The notes under the pieces: model-generated
What the model was told of the DNA's origin: nothing
Database searches by the model: none
What the model saw: only the letters and a program-made list of their open reading frames with translations
Assembly: GCA_035325905.1 (NCBI GenBank)
Contig: DAOKYY010000061.1
Span: forward strand, 1-22,124
Length of the DNA: 22,124 nucleotides
Reading direction: 5' to 3'
From: DYGX01 sp035325905
Lineage (GTDB): Bacteria; Chloroflexota; Anaerolineae; Aggregatilineales; Aggregatilineaceae
Program-made: the position numbers and the translations under genes
Shown here: in pieces, positions 1 to 7,912 of the stretch
Layout: each line of letters begins with the position of its first letter
How positions within the stretch are numbered: the first letter of the stretch is position 1

Positions 1-28
1 GATACGCCAATGACTTTCGATAGTTCAC
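1..28 (-). repeat. Terminus of a dispersed MITE-like repeat (left-end sequence, reversed)
   Basis: The first 28 bases are the exact reverse complement of 16471-16498, the left end of the 194-bp element inside this window. Identity stops at base 29. So an element copy in the opposite orientation runs off the left edge of the window and ends here. Its outer end lies about 30 bp before the S41 protease start, so it may have displaced or supplied that gene's promoter. Only the terminus is visible, so no target duplication can be checked. Confidence 0.85.
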
Positions 29-58
29 ATAACCGCTCGTATTGCGAGGCGATTTCCC

Positions 59-1972
59 ATGACATCCCAGCTGCGAAATGTTCTGCTGTATCTGCTCGTC
101 CTAGCGGCGCTGGCGTTGCCAGGGCCAATTACGGCGCGCGCTTCCACCGAGCTGCGCACCATCACCGGCAGCTTCACCACCACCAACCCGATTTACCCGC
201 TGATCGGTGGGGAGTTCTCTGCTGTGCTGTACGACCTGGCGGGCGAGATCCGGCGCGATTACGCCTTTGTCCCCGCGCCGGAATCGCAGGTGCTCGGCGC
301 GCTCGAAGGCGGCATTGCGGGGGGGCGTTACACGCTCGATCTGCCCGCCGAGCCATCCGGCACGCCGCTGGACTTCGACGGCGACCCTGCCAGCCCGCCC
401 GCGGTGCAGGTCTACACAAGCGGGATCACGCTCGATTACCTGGGCGATGCCTACGTCAACCGGGGCGAGACGCTGATCATCGCCTCAGTCGCGTTCGAGC
501 CGCTCAGCCAGGATATCGTTGGCGGGCGCGTGATCGTCTGGTCGGCGGCGGACGGCGAGCTGTTCCCGGCCGGGCTGGGCGCGGATGGCAACGCCTTCAC
601 CGTCGATGACCCGCTGATGCCACTGCCCGCCGGGTGGAGCGTGGTCGCGCTCGACGCCGAGCCGTTCGCCGTGCTGCGCGGGCCATCGGTCGAGGTGCCG
701 ATCATCGAGAGTATCGGCGCGCTGAACGACTATTCCGCGCTCAGCTACCGCGACGCGTGGGACCGGTTCTTCGCTCGCGTGCGCGAGACGTACCCGTTCG
801 GCGACGAGAAGCGCATCGACTGGGACGCGATCGACGCCAAGATCACGCCCCTGGTCGATCTTGTCGAAAATGATCTCACCTTCCATCTGCTGATCGCGCG
901 CTTTGGCGATCTGCTGGTCGATACGCACGTCAGCTACCTGTCGGTGCCGGTGTTGCAAAACCTGCTGATCGGCGGGATCGGCGTCAGCGGTATAACGCTG
1001 ACCGATGAGGGCGAGGTGGTGATCACGGGGCTGGTGCCGAACTCGGCGGCGACGCGGGTCGGGATGCGCGTTGGCGACGTGCTGCTGGCGATTGACGGCG
1101 TCCCGGCGGCGCAGGCGCTCGACGACACGCCGCTGCTGATCAGCAGCGCCTCGACCCCACACGGGCGGGCCTTCATGCAAGCGATAACGCTGCTCCAGGG
1201 GCGGGTCGGCTCGACGGTTTCGGTCCGTTGGACCGGCGCGGAGGGCGAGAAACGCGCCACGCTGACGCGCGGGCCGGACGCCGCCGCCCTGCTGACTGCG
1301 CTTGGCGTGACCGGGTCGCCTGGCCGGGTGGTGGAAGGCCGTATGCTGGCTTCAGGTCTCGGCTACATCCGCGTGCGCAGCTTCGCGCAGGAGGTCAGCG
1401 CCGCTGCCGATCTGTTCGCCCGCGCGCTGGACAACCTGATCGCCGCCGGCGCGCCGGGTGTCATCATCGACGTGCGCTCCAATTCGGGCGGCATCCCACA
1501 GCTTGCAATGGCGATGGCGGGGCACTTCTTCACCGACTACGAGCGCGTGGTCGATTTCTACTACGCCGACGGCGAGGGGAACTTTGACTATCGCGGCTTC
1601 GTCGAGATTCTGGTCAGCGAGCCGCACTTCGACGGCCCGGTCGCCGTGCTGGTCGATCCCATGACCGGCAGCGCCAGCGATGTGTTTGTCTACGCGATGA
1701 CGACAGACCAGCGGGCGATCGTGGTCGGGCACACGCCGACCGGCGGCTTCACCGGCGAAGTCAGCGACGGCCAGTACCTGCTGCCCGGCGCGCTGACTGT
1801 TCAGGTGCCGACCGGCCGCCCGGTCGATCCCGTGACCGGCGAGACGGTGCTCGAAGGCGTCGGCGTCGCGCCAGATGTGCGCGTGCCGCTCACCCGCGCG
1901 TCGGTGCTCTCGCCGGAAGACGAGGTGTTGCAGGCGGCGGAAGCGGCGCTGCTGGACCGGCTCGGCGGCTGA
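59..1972 (+). CDS. Secreted PDZ-containing S41-family peptidase
   Basis: Predicted exported serine peptidase of 637 residues. Residues 1-29 form a signal peptide (hydrophobic core LLYLLVLAALALPG). Residues 30-215 are a beta-rich region I cannot name. Residues 225-290 look like the S41 N-terminal helical region, ending in a DTH motif with H290. A PDZ domain spans about 303-405 (SAATRVGMRVGDVLLAIDG). The S41 core runs from about 433 to 612, with GYIRVRSF, DVRSNSGG at 471-478 and the nucleophile motif GSASD with S538. The Lys expected 25 residues after the Ser in CtpA/Prc enzymes is Gly (G563). This fits the lysine-less branch of S41, where a His in an N-terminal D-x-H motif is used, better than classical CtpA. 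The ATG at 59 has a GAGG at 46-49. The gene is convergent with the PucR gene. Substrate unknown. Confidence 0.85.
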   Translation: MTSQLRNVLLYLLVLAALALPGPITARASTELRTITGSFTTTNPIYPLIGGEFSAVLYDLAGEIRRDYAFVPAPESQVLGALEGGIAGGRYTLDLPAEPSGTPLDFDGDPASPPAVQVYTSGITLDYLGDAYVNRGETLIIASVAFEPLSQDIVGGRVIVWSAADGELFPAGLGADGNAFTVDDPLMPLPAGWSVVALDAEPFAVLRGPSVEVPIIESIGALNDYSALSYRDAWDRFFARVRETYPFGDEKRIDWDAIDAKITPLVDLVENDLTFHLLIARFGDLLVDTHVSYLSVPVLQNLLIGGIGVSGITLTDEGEVVITGLVPNSAATRVGMRVGDVLLAIDGVPAAQALDDTPLLISSASTPHGRAFMQAITLLQGRVGSTVSVRWTGAEGEKRATLTRGPDAAALLTALGVTGSPGRVVEGRMLASGLGYIRVRSFAQEVSAAADLFARALDNLIAAGAPGVIIDVRSNSGGIPQLAMAMAGHFFTDYERVVDFYYADGEGNFDYRGFVEILVSEPHFDGPVAVLVDPMTGSASDVFVYAMTTDQRAIVVGHTPTGGFTGEVSDGQYLLPGALTVQVPTGRPVDPVTGETVLEGVGVAPDVRVPLTRASVLSPEDEVLQAAEAALLDRLGG

Positions 1973-1988
1973 TCGAGATGCGGCGAAG

Positions 1989-2100
1989 GGCAGCCAGTAA
2001 CAGCTAAGACCAGCAACAGACAGCCAAAAAGCAGCGGGACTGAAGTTGGTTTTCCGCTGCTCTTCGCTGCTTTCTGCTGTTTTGAGCTGCTTTTTGCTTA
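1989..2100. repeat. ACAGC/AAA-type degenerate intergenic repeat forming a bidirectional hairpin
   Basis: The gap between two convergent genes is filled with short CAGC-containing units on one side and GCTGYTTT units on the other. AGCAGCGG at 2030-2037 pairs with CCGCTGCT at 2054-2061, followed by T-rich sequence (GCTGCTTTCTGCTGTTTT). The position between facing 3' ends and the T-rich flanks suggest a terminator for one or both genes. A similar array lies at 18191-18275. Confidence 0.6.
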
Positions 2101-2103
2101 CCC

Positions 2104-3759
2104 TCACGCTGCGCCGGGCGTTTCCAGCAGGCGGCGCACCTTGAGCGCCAGGTGCAGGTTGAGGCGCACATTCGAGTCGTCCATGTCGAGCTGGATGATC
2201 TCGGTGATGCGGCCCAGGCGGTAGACCAGCGTGTTGCGGTGAATGTTCAGCACATGAGCGGTGCGCGCTATATTGCCGTTGTTGGTGAAATAGGCGTTTA
2301 GCGTCGGCAGCAGGTCGGTGTTGTGCTGCTCGTCGTAGCGCGTCAGCGGCGCGAGCCAGTGGTCGCAGAAGCTCTCCAGCAGCTTGGGATCGCCCACCCC
2401 CAGCAACAGCTCGTACAGGCTCAGGTCCCCGAAGAACGCGATCTGCGAGTCGTCCCACAATTGCTCGGACAGCGTCAGCGCGCGCTCGGCTTCCTGGAAC
2501 GATTCGCGCAGCGGCGTCAGGCCCATCACCGCGCGCCCGACCCCGGCGACGACCTTGCCGTCCGGCGCGGCGTTGGTCAGCACGGTGTGCAGGTGCTGCA
2601 CCATTTGCTTGAGGCGCTGCGTCTGCTGCGGCTCGTCCAGCGGGAAGAACAGCACCGCGCGGTCCACGTACTGCCCGATGGGCGCCTGAATCCGCCGCTG
2701 GTGCATCTCGGCTTGCAGCAGCTTGACCATGCGCTCCGGCGAGAACGCGCCGCCGATCCGGTCAGTGGCCGGTAGCCAGTGGAACAGCACGACCGTATAC
2801 CACGCGCCGGAGCGGAAATTGTCTTTCTCGGCGCGCAGGGTCAGCAGCGCATCGTCCGCCGCCGGGCTGCTCAGCCAGTCGCTGATCCAGTCGCGCGCGG
2901 GCGGATGCTCGACGACCGGGGCTTCGGTCGCCTGCTGGCGGACCAGCTCGCGCGCGAACAGCCGCTCGCTGTACTCCAGCGCCATCAGGTCGAAGTCGTC
3001 CGGCGCGTCTCCGGCGCTCAGCACGGACAGATAGCCGAGCAGCTGGCTTTCGTGAATCAGCGGCACGGTCAGCCCGGCCGGGCTGCGGATGATCTGCCAG
3101 TCGTCCTCGAAGAACGCGCGGTCCTGCAGGTCGAAGCGACGCACGAACTCCGCGCCGCCCACCAGCGCGAGATGCGAGTCCCATTCGTGGCCGGTCGTCG
3201 AGGCAGGCAGGCCCCGGCTGATGACCTGTCCCTTACGGTTATGGATCACGACCGGGCGATCGAGCATGCGGGCCAGCGCGTTGAGCATGGTCGTCAGCCC
3301 GCGATAACTGGCGGCGTGGCGCTGAAGCGTCTGCTCCAGCTCGAAGGCGCGCTGCGCGAGCTGCGCTTCGCGGTTGGTCAGCAGACGCTGGACGGCGCGC
3401 TCGGCCTGGGGCAGCGCGGTGCGCTCCGGCAGGGTGATCAGCGGGAAGCTGTGCTGTTTGGCGATCTGGTGCGCGGCGGCGGGGATCGGGCCGCACACCG
3501 CCAGGGCGCCGGCGCGCAGCTGAATCAGCTCCGCGACGATCATGTCCAGCGTCAGCGGCTTCTGGAAGTTGGCGAGCGTCGAAGTCGAGACAAGCACCAG
3601 CTCGCCTCCCTCGATATCTGCGAAGATCGGCGGGCGAGTCCGCATCGGGCACACCCAGTTAATCGGCGCCTCAAGCGACCCGGTCAACAAGCGGCTGCCG
3701 ATTGGCAGGGCAAGCTTGAGAAGCTGATGAAGCGTCGTGGCGGCAGAGACAGAGGTCAT
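2104..3759 (-). CDS. PucR-family transcriptional regulator
   Basis: 551-residue DNA-binding regulator. Residues 1-125 match the PucR N-terminal domain (LLKLALPIGSRLLTG, then FADIEGGELVLVSTSTL). A central GAF-like and CdaR/GGDEF-like region follows. The C-terminal PucR HTH is at about 483-545, with NNGNIARTAHVLNIHRNTLVYRL as its helix-turn-helix. Relatives sense small metabolites and activate purine, sugar-acid or amino-acid catabolic genes. The frame is open upstream to 4014, but I chose the ATG at 3759. It is preceded by GGGAGA at 6-11 nt and begins right at the PucR homology, while the upstream extension is Cys/His-rich and has no domain. A candidate promoter and palindrome lie in the divergent region. 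The regulated genes are not evident; the TPR gene diverges from it. Confidence 0.88.
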   Translation of the reverse strand: MTSVSAATTLHQLLKLALPIGSRLLTGSLEAPINWVCPMRTRPPIFADIEGGELVLVSTSTLANFQKPLTLDMIVAELIQLRAGALAVCGPIPAAAHQIAKQHSFPLITLPERTALPQAERAVQRLLTNREAQLAQRAFELEQTLQRHAASYRGLTTMLNALARMLDRPVVIHNRKGQVISRGLPASTTGHEWDSHLALVGGAEFVRRFDLQDRAFFEDDWQIIRSPAGLTVPLIHESQLLGYLSVLSAGDAPDDFDLMALEYSERLFARELVRQQATEAPVVEHPPARDWISDWLSSPAADDALLTLRAEKDNFRSGAWYTVVLFHWLPATDRIGGAFSPERMVKLLQAEMHQRRIQAPIGQYVDRAVLFFPLDEPQQTQRLKQMVQHLHTVLTNAAPDGKVVAGVGRAVMGLTPLRESFQEAERALTLSEQLWDDSQIAFFGDLSLYELLLGVGDPKLLESFCDHWLAPLTRYDEQHNTDLLPTLNAYFTNNGNIARTAHVLNIHRNTLVYRLGRITEIIQLDMDDSNVRLNLHLALKVRRLLETPGAA

Positions 3760-3820
3760 GGGGAGTCTCCCTGCAAAGGCACAAAACGCCGGGCAGAGCT
3801 TGGTGAACAGGTTATCCATC

Positions 3821-3849
3821 ATTGTATGAAGTGCATAAACGCCTGTCTT
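3821..3849 (-). promoter_or_regulatory. Candidate sigma70 promoter for the PucR-family gene
   Basis: Read on the minus strand, AAGACA (3849-3844) and TACAAT (3826-3821) are separated by 17 bp. They match TTGACA in 4 of 6 and TATAAT in 5 of 6 positions. The -10 is about 60 bp upstream of the chosen ATG at 3759, which also supports that start over more upstream ones. Confidence 0.4.
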
Positions 3850-3881
3850 CGGGCATGTCTTATGAGAATCACACGATGTCT

Positions 3882-3900
3882 TTTGGGCAAAGTGCACAAA
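3882..3900. promoter_or_regulatory. Imperfect 19-bp palindrome, candidate operator
   Basis: TTTGGGCA at 3882-3889 and TGCACAAA at 3893-3900 are inverted repeats with one mismatch around an AAG centre. The palindrome lies upstream of the proposed PucR-gene promoter in the shared divergent region, a plausible place for an autoregulatory or activator site. I see no second copy, so assigning it to the PucR protein is inference. Confidence 0.35.
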
Positions 3901-4007
3901 TTTAACCTTTCTCGTTGGGCGATGTCCTCCGCAGGGTCCCACAACTGGGCTTATACCCTGTTTGTTACAGGCGCTCCCGGCGTCTGGCAGGCGGTGGGCG
4001 AGCGTCT

Positions 4008-4036
4008 TAGACAAGCCCCGGCGGAGTCGCTATACT
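4008..4036 (+). promoter_or_regulatory. Sigma70-type promoter for the TPR gene
   Basis: TAGACA at 4008-4013 and TATACT at 4031-4036 are spaced by 17 bp, and each matches its consensus in 5 of 6 positions. The -10 box ends 35 bp before the ATG at 4072. AGGAG at 4053-4057 and GAGAG at 4061-4065 are possible ribosome binding sites. Confidence 0.6.
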
Positions 4037-4071
4037 CGGCGCGCGCCGTCTAAGGAGCGTGAGAGTCGCTT

Positions 4072-5217
4072 ATGTCCGAACTGCCTGAGCACGACCACCA
4101 CGACGACCCATCCCGCGACGATCGACCCCCGGAGCAGCCCGGAGGCCGGCGCGTGCAGCCCATCTTCGAGCCGCCGCCGCAAGGAGATGATACGCAGCCC
4201 AAAGTCCCTCCGGGAGGACCGTCGGCGGAGGCTTACCTGGCGGCGAGCGAGCCGCTCGCGCTCGACGACGACACCTCTCCGCGACCGCCCGTTCCATCTC
4301 GCCCGGCCGGGACCCCGGCGCGCTCGCTATTGCTGCTGGTCGTCATGGCGGGGATGCTGTGCATCTGTGTCGCCATCGTCGGGCTGGCCGGGCTGGCTGG
4401 GTACCGTGATGGGCTGGCGACCAACGAGGCGCGGGCGACCCAGACCGTCGCCACCGAGATTGCCCAGCAATACGCAGCGGGCGTCGAGAACATGGATCAG
4501 GGCCTTTTCGAGCTGGCGATCGCGCGCTTCGAGTGGATTGTCGAGACGGTCCGGCCCCCGGCGCGCTACCTGGGCGACAGCCCGGCGCGGCTAGCGGCGG
4601 CGCGCACCGCGATCGCCGTGACGCCGGCCCCGACTGTCACGCCGACCGAAGCCGCTACCGCTACGCTGACCCCGGCCCCATTGCCGACGCGCACCCCGGT
4701 TCCCTCACCGGCGACCCAGGCGACCGCCGCGCCCGATCCGGCCGATCCGGCCTATCTCTATGACGAGGCGGCGCGGGCGATGCGCCTGTCGCGCTACGAG
4801 GAGGCAATCGAGTGGCTGCGCTCGCTTCAGGCGCTCGATCCGAATCACCGCCCGGCCGAGACGCAAGGGATGCTGATGGAGGCGCTGACGCTCCAGGGAC
4901 GGATCTACCTGCGCGGCGCGAACGAAGACGGCGAAGACCAGCTTGCGCGCGGCATTCTGCTGATCTACGAGGCCGACGATCTGGGGACGGTCGAGCCACA
5001 AAGCCTGCTGTACGAGGCGGATGTCGCCGAGCGATACCTGAACGCGCGCAGCTACGTCAACGGCGGGAATTACGCTCAGGCGATCGCTATCCTGGAGCAG
5101 CTTTGCGCCGAGGCGGAATCAACCTGCAACTGGGGCTATCGCGGGGTGAGCGTGCGCGATCTGCTTGAGCGGGCGCGCGCGGGCGGCCCGCCTCCCGGCG
5201 AGATGGGCGGCTCCTGA
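4072..5217 (+). CDS. Membrane-anchored TPR-repeat protein
   Basis: 381 residues. The N-terminal 80 residues are acidic and proline-rich with no signal peptide, so they are probably cytoplasmic. A single membrane segment spans about 84-111 (SLLLLVVMAGMLCICVAIVG). Outside it is a helical segment (residues 118-182, NMDQGLFELAIARFEWIVE), a Pro/Thr linker (183-224, repeated TPAPTVTPTE-like units), then TPR-like helices at about 225-260 (SRYEEAIEWLRSLQALDPNH) and 315-350 (GGNYAQAIAILEQL). TPR proteins bind partner proteins, but I cannot name the partner. The gene has its own promoter and a strong terminator, so it is probably monocistronic. Function is unassigned. Confidence 0.8.
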   Translation: MSELPEHDHHDDPSRDDRPPEQPGGRRVQPIFEPPPQGDDTQPKVPPGGPSAEAYLAASEPLALDDDTSPRPPVPSRPAGTPARSLLLLVVMAGMLCICVAIVGLAGLAGYRDGLATNEARATQTVATEIAQQYAAGVENMDQGLFELAIARFEWIVETVRPPARYLGDSPARLAAARTAIAVTPAPTVTPTEAATATLTPAPLPTRTPVPSPATQATAAPDPADPAYLYDEAARAMRLSRYEEAIEWLRSLQALDPNHRPAETQGMLMEALTLQGRIYLRGANEDGEDQLARGILLIYEADDLGTVEPQSLLYEADVAERYLNARSYVNGGNYAQAIAILEQLCAEAESTCNWGYRGVSVRDLLERARAGGPPPGEMGGS

Positions 5218-5222
5218 TACGT

Positions 5223-5263
5223 ATCCGGGGCGATCACGAGTGGGTGATCGCCCCGGATTTGTT
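5223..5263 (+). terminator. Rho-independent terminator after the TPR gene
   Basis: Perfect 15-bp inverted repeat, 5223-5237 (ATCCGGGGCGATCAC) with 5244-5258, and a 6-nt loop, followed by TTTGTT. It starts 6 bp after the TGA. It sits between convergent genes and may also stop leftward transcription of the receiver gene, although that side has a poorer T-tract. Confidence 0.85.
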
Positions 5264-5280
5264 CCCGCTGCGGCTCCGGC

Positions 5281-5685
5281 TCAGTACCCGCCGCGCTTCT
5301 CGTTCAGCACGTCGCCCACGATCTCCAGAAAATCATGCGGCATGATCGGCTTGGACACCCAGAAGTCGATCCCCAGCGCCTCGACCTCCGGTACCATGTT
5401 CGGGCGCGCGGTCAGAATCATGACGGTCATGGCGCTCAGACGTGCGCTATCGCGCGCGTGGCGCAGCACGTCGAAGCCGGACACGACCGGCATCGCCAGG
5501 TCGAGGATCAGCAGGTCGGGGGTCTGCTGGTCCAGGATTTCGATCGCCTCCGCGCCGCCCAGCGCCGTGATGACCGTGCAGGGCAGCCGCCCGATCAGCC
5601 CGGCGAAAAGCTGGAGCAGCCCCGGCTCGTCGTCGACGAGCAGCACCAGGGGCTTGTGCGCATTGTCCGGATCGTGCTCGCTCAT
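5281..5685 (-). CDS. Single-domain response regulator (CheY-like receiver)
   Basis: 134 residues forming one receiver domain and nothing else. The acidic pocket is D18-D19 (LLVDDEPG). The phosphoacceptor is D62 in LILDLAMP, the switch Thr is T92 (MILTARP) and the conserved Lys is K112 (VSKPI). With no output domain it must act by protein contact or as a phosphorelay intermediate. No histidine kinase is adjacent; the only one in the window is 13 kb away. The ATG at 5685 lacks a clear ribosome binding site. A GTG at 5709 in the same frame is an alternative. It is 44 bp downstream of kynB on the same strand, so co-transcription is likely. Confidence 0.85.
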   Translation of the reverse strand: MSEHDPDNAHKPLVLLVDDEPGLLQLFAGLIGRLPCTVITALGGAEAIEILDQQTPDLLILDLAMPVVSGFDVLRHARDSARLSAMTVMILTARPNMVPEVEALGIDFWVSKPIMPHDFLEIVGDVLNEKRGGY

Positions 5686-5729
5686 TCGCGGATTCGCATT
5701 CTGTGTCACGCCCTCGCCCGCCGCTCCGC

Positions 5730-6386
5730 CTAGTCCAGCGCGCGCAGCACGGCGCGCACCGGGCTGCCGCACGCGCCCGCCAGCTTCAACGGCAGCGCGA
5801 TCAGCTCGTAGACGCCATCCGGCACCCCGGCCAGGCGCAGCGTTTCCAGATTGGCGATGCCGTGCGCCAGCAGCCGGTGATGCACCGGCAGGTCCGCGCT
5901 GTCGAAGCGATCGACCGAGGGGCAATCCAGGCCGAGCAGCACGCCGCCGCGCGCGGCCAGCCAGTCCGCCAGCTCGACCGTCGGATATGGGAAATCGTCC
6001 GGCCATTGGTCGTCGGGCAGGTCGCTGACCCAGGTGTGGATCAACAGCCGTTCCAGCCCGCTCCAATCGCGCGCGGGAAAGTCGTCCGGCACGATCTCGC
6101 CGTGCTGGCGCGCGATGGTCACGACATGCGCCGGGCCAAGATACCGCTCCAGGGGCAGCGCGGCGGGGTGCGCGCCATCCGCCCGGACGTGGTACGGCGC
6201 GTCGGCGTGGCTGCCGGTGTGCGCGCTGAGCGTCAACGTGGTCAGGTTGACCGAGTCACCCACGTCGATGCGCAGCACGTGGTCAGCGGCATACGGCGTA
6301 TCGCCCGGCCAGACGGCGAGCGCAGGCGTGATGGTGCGGCTGATGTCATACAGGCGAGGCGGCCGGCTCGCGGCTGCGGACGGCAT
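5730..6386 (-). CDS. kynB: KynB-like arylformamidase (cyclase-family metal hydrolase)
   Basis: 218 residues, the usual size of bacterial KynB, which hydrolyses N-formylkynurenine to kynurenine and formate. It opens with YDISRTITPALAVWPGDTPY, typical of the family. The metal motif HTGSHADAPYH gives H56, H60 and D62, and H169 with E181 (LPVHHRLLAHGIANLE) completes the ligand set seen in characterised KynB. The neighbouring kynureninase-like gene supports the kynurenine assignment. The wider cyclase family also includes other amidohydrolases, so the substrate is inferred. ATG at 6386 is preceded by CAGGAGCGC. It lies 188 bp downstream of the kynureninase-like gene, so it may have its own promoter (TAAAAT at 6427-6422 minus strand, weak -35). 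Confidence 0.75.
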   Translation of the reverse strand: MPSAAASRPPRLYDISRTITPALAVWPGDTPYAADHVLRIDVGDSVNLTTLTLSAHTGSHADAPYHVRADGAHPAALPLERYLGPAHVVTIARQHGEIVPDDFPARDWSGLERLLIHTWVSDLPDDQWPDDFPYPTVELADWLAARGGVLLGLDCPSVDRFDSADLPVHHRLLAHGIANLETLRLAGVPDGVYELIALPLKLAGACGSPVRAVLRALD

Positions 6387-6574
6387 AGCGCGCTCCTGAA
6401 CCAGATGTTAGCCCGCGCCTCATTTTACCGGGCGGCGCGCCGAAAAACATTAGCCACGAGGCGTCAAACAGGCTTTCGAACCAGATACAAACCTTGCAAA
6501 GAGGGAACCAACCGGGGCGGGATCGCCTGGATTCACCGGATCGACCCGGCCTGTTACCGGCGCCTGGCGCGGCA

Positions 6575-7789
6575 CTACGTCACGAAGGCGCGCGGCCCGG
6601 CGTGGCGCTCCCACGCGCCGGAGTCGAGAATATCGCGCATGGCGTCGATCACAGCGCGCAGCTCGTCGTCGCTGTTGTAGAAGTGCGGCGAGACGCGAAT
6701 CCCGGCGTTCTCGCGGTAATCGATCACGATGTCACGCGCCAGCAGCTCGCGCGAGACTTCGTAGGCGTGCGGCGGGCGGATCGTCACCGTGCCCCCGCGC
6801 CGCGCCGCCTCACGCGGGGAGTTGATCGCGTAGCCCGCCTGCTCCGCCAGGTCGATCAGCAGCGCGGTCTGGCGCAAGGATTTGCGGCGAATAGCCTCCA
6901 CGCCCACCTGCGCGATGATCTCGACGCCGGGCCGGTTGGCGTACAGGCTGGGGATGGCCGGGGTGCCGTTCAGGAAGCGGAACGCGTCGTCGCGGAAGTC
7001 GATCTCGTCCACCTCGAAGGCGAAGGGCCGCCGGTGCGCCATCCAGCCGGTGAGCTTCGGGCGGGCCGTGCGCAGGTGATCGGGCCGCGCGTAGAGGAAG
7101 ACGCCGCCCGGCCCGCCGCACATCCACTTCAGCACGCCGCCCAGGTAGTAATCGACGTTGAGCGCGGTCACGTCGAACGGGACAATCCCGCAGGCGTGGT
7201 AGCCGTCGAGGATCACGGTCGCGCCGGCGCTGTGCGCCTTCTCGATGATCGGCTGCACGTCGAGGATGGTCGCGCTGCGGAACAGCACGTGGCTGATCGG
7301 CACCAGCAGCGTCCGCTCGTCGATGGCGTCGACGATCTTCTCGACCGGCACGGTGATCCCGCCGTCCTCGCTCTCGACCAGGTGCAGCTCGACATGCGGC
7401 GGCAGCATTCCGCGCAGCACGTAATAGACCGACGGGAAGATGCCGGACTCGATCACGACCTTGTTGCGCGGGCCGCCGAAGTCGAAACACGAGAGCAGGA
7501 TCCCCTGCGCGATCGAGATGTTCTGGTGCATCGAGACGGTGTCCGGCGGCGCGCCGATGATGCCCGCGATCTGGTTGCCGAGCGCGACGTTCATCTCCCA
7601 CCAGCCCTCGCCCCAGGCGCGCACGCCGCGCGTTGCCCAGGTGTCCGCATAGTCGCGCAGGCTGTCAACCACCGCGCGCGGCATCGCGCCGAGCGAGTTG
7701 TTGATCAGGTAGGTGCAGGTGCTCAGGATCGGGAACTCGTCCCGCCAGGCGAGCAGCGGATCGTCGTGCCGGGGAGTCGTGGTCGTCAT
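6575..7789 (-). CDS. kynU: Kynureninase-like PLP enzyme (aminotransferase class V fold)
   Basis: 404 residues, fold-type I PLP enzyme. Kynureninase cleaves kynurenine to anthranilate and alanine. Visible features: YLINNSLGAMPR at 27-38, the counterpart of the kynureninase NSLG motif; D195 in VILDGYHACG, which should contact the pyridine nitrogen; and the Schiff-base lysine K221 in GGVLKWMCGGPGG, close to the kynureninase K-Y-L-N-x-GPGG motif. Residues near the substrate differ enough that another beta-lyase or cysteine-desulfurase-like activity is possible. kynB downstream on the same strand supports kynurenine degradation, but no tryptophan dioxygenase gene is in view. The ATG at 7789, after AGGACGG, was chosen over an upstream ATG at 7885 because homology begins here. 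Confidence 0.7.
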   Translation of the reverse strand: MTTTTPRHDDPLLAWRDEFPILSTCTYLINNSLGAMPRAVVDSLRDYADTWATRGVRAWGEGWWEMNVALGNQIAGIIGAPPDTVSMHQNISIAQGILLSCFDFGGPRNKVVIESGIFPSVYYVLRGMLPPHVELHLVESEDGGITVPVEKIVDAIDERTLLVPISHVLFRSATILDVQPIIEKAHSAGATVILDGYHACGIVPFDVTALNVDYYLGGVLKWMCGGPGGVFLYARPDHLRTARPKLTGWMAHRRPFAFEVDEIDFRDDAFRFLNGTPAIPSLYANRPGVEIIAQVGVEAIRRKSLRQTALLIDLAEQAGYAINSPREAARRGGTVTIRPPHAYEVSRELLARDIVIDYRENAGIRVSPHFYNSDDELRAVIDAMRDILDSGAWERHAGPRAFVT

Positions 7790-7837
7790 CGCGCACCGTC
7801 CTGACCTGGTCGCCGCGCGGCAAGGGGCGGCGACGAT

Positions 7838-7866
7838 TTGGCAAAATAGGGGGATCGCCTCATTAT
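7838..7866 (+). promoter_or_regulatory. Promoter for the mannonate dehydratase-like gene
   Basis: TTGGCA at 7838-7843 and CATTAT at 7861-7866 have a 17-bp spacer. They match the -35 consensus in 5 of 6 and the -10 in 4 of 6. The 123-bp gap separates divergent genes, so the kynureninase promoter must also lie here, but I see no convincing minus-strand boxes. Confidence 0.45.
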
Positions 7867-7912
7867 TCCACAAACAACCGTGCATCCCAAAACATCACAC
7901 AGGGGGCCGATC

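Larger units (their letters stand above)
3760..4071. other. 312-bp divergent regulatory region between pucR-like and TPR genes
   Basis: No gene is supported here. The stretch around 3800-3920 is visibly poorer in GC than its neighbours. It holds candidate promoters for both flanking genes and a 19-bp imperfect palindrome, each listed separately. Confidence 0.7.

Noticed and set aside
10..609. Plus-strand frame starting inside the repeat terminus
   Set aside because: Overlaps the S41 gene in another frame; its translation is Arg/Ala-rich with no family resemblance.
3760..4014. An 85-residue N-terminal extension of the PucR-family protein
   Set aside because: It would cover the candidate promoter and the AT-richer regulatory island, has no domain character, and a well-placed Shine-Dalgarno precedes the ATG at 3759.
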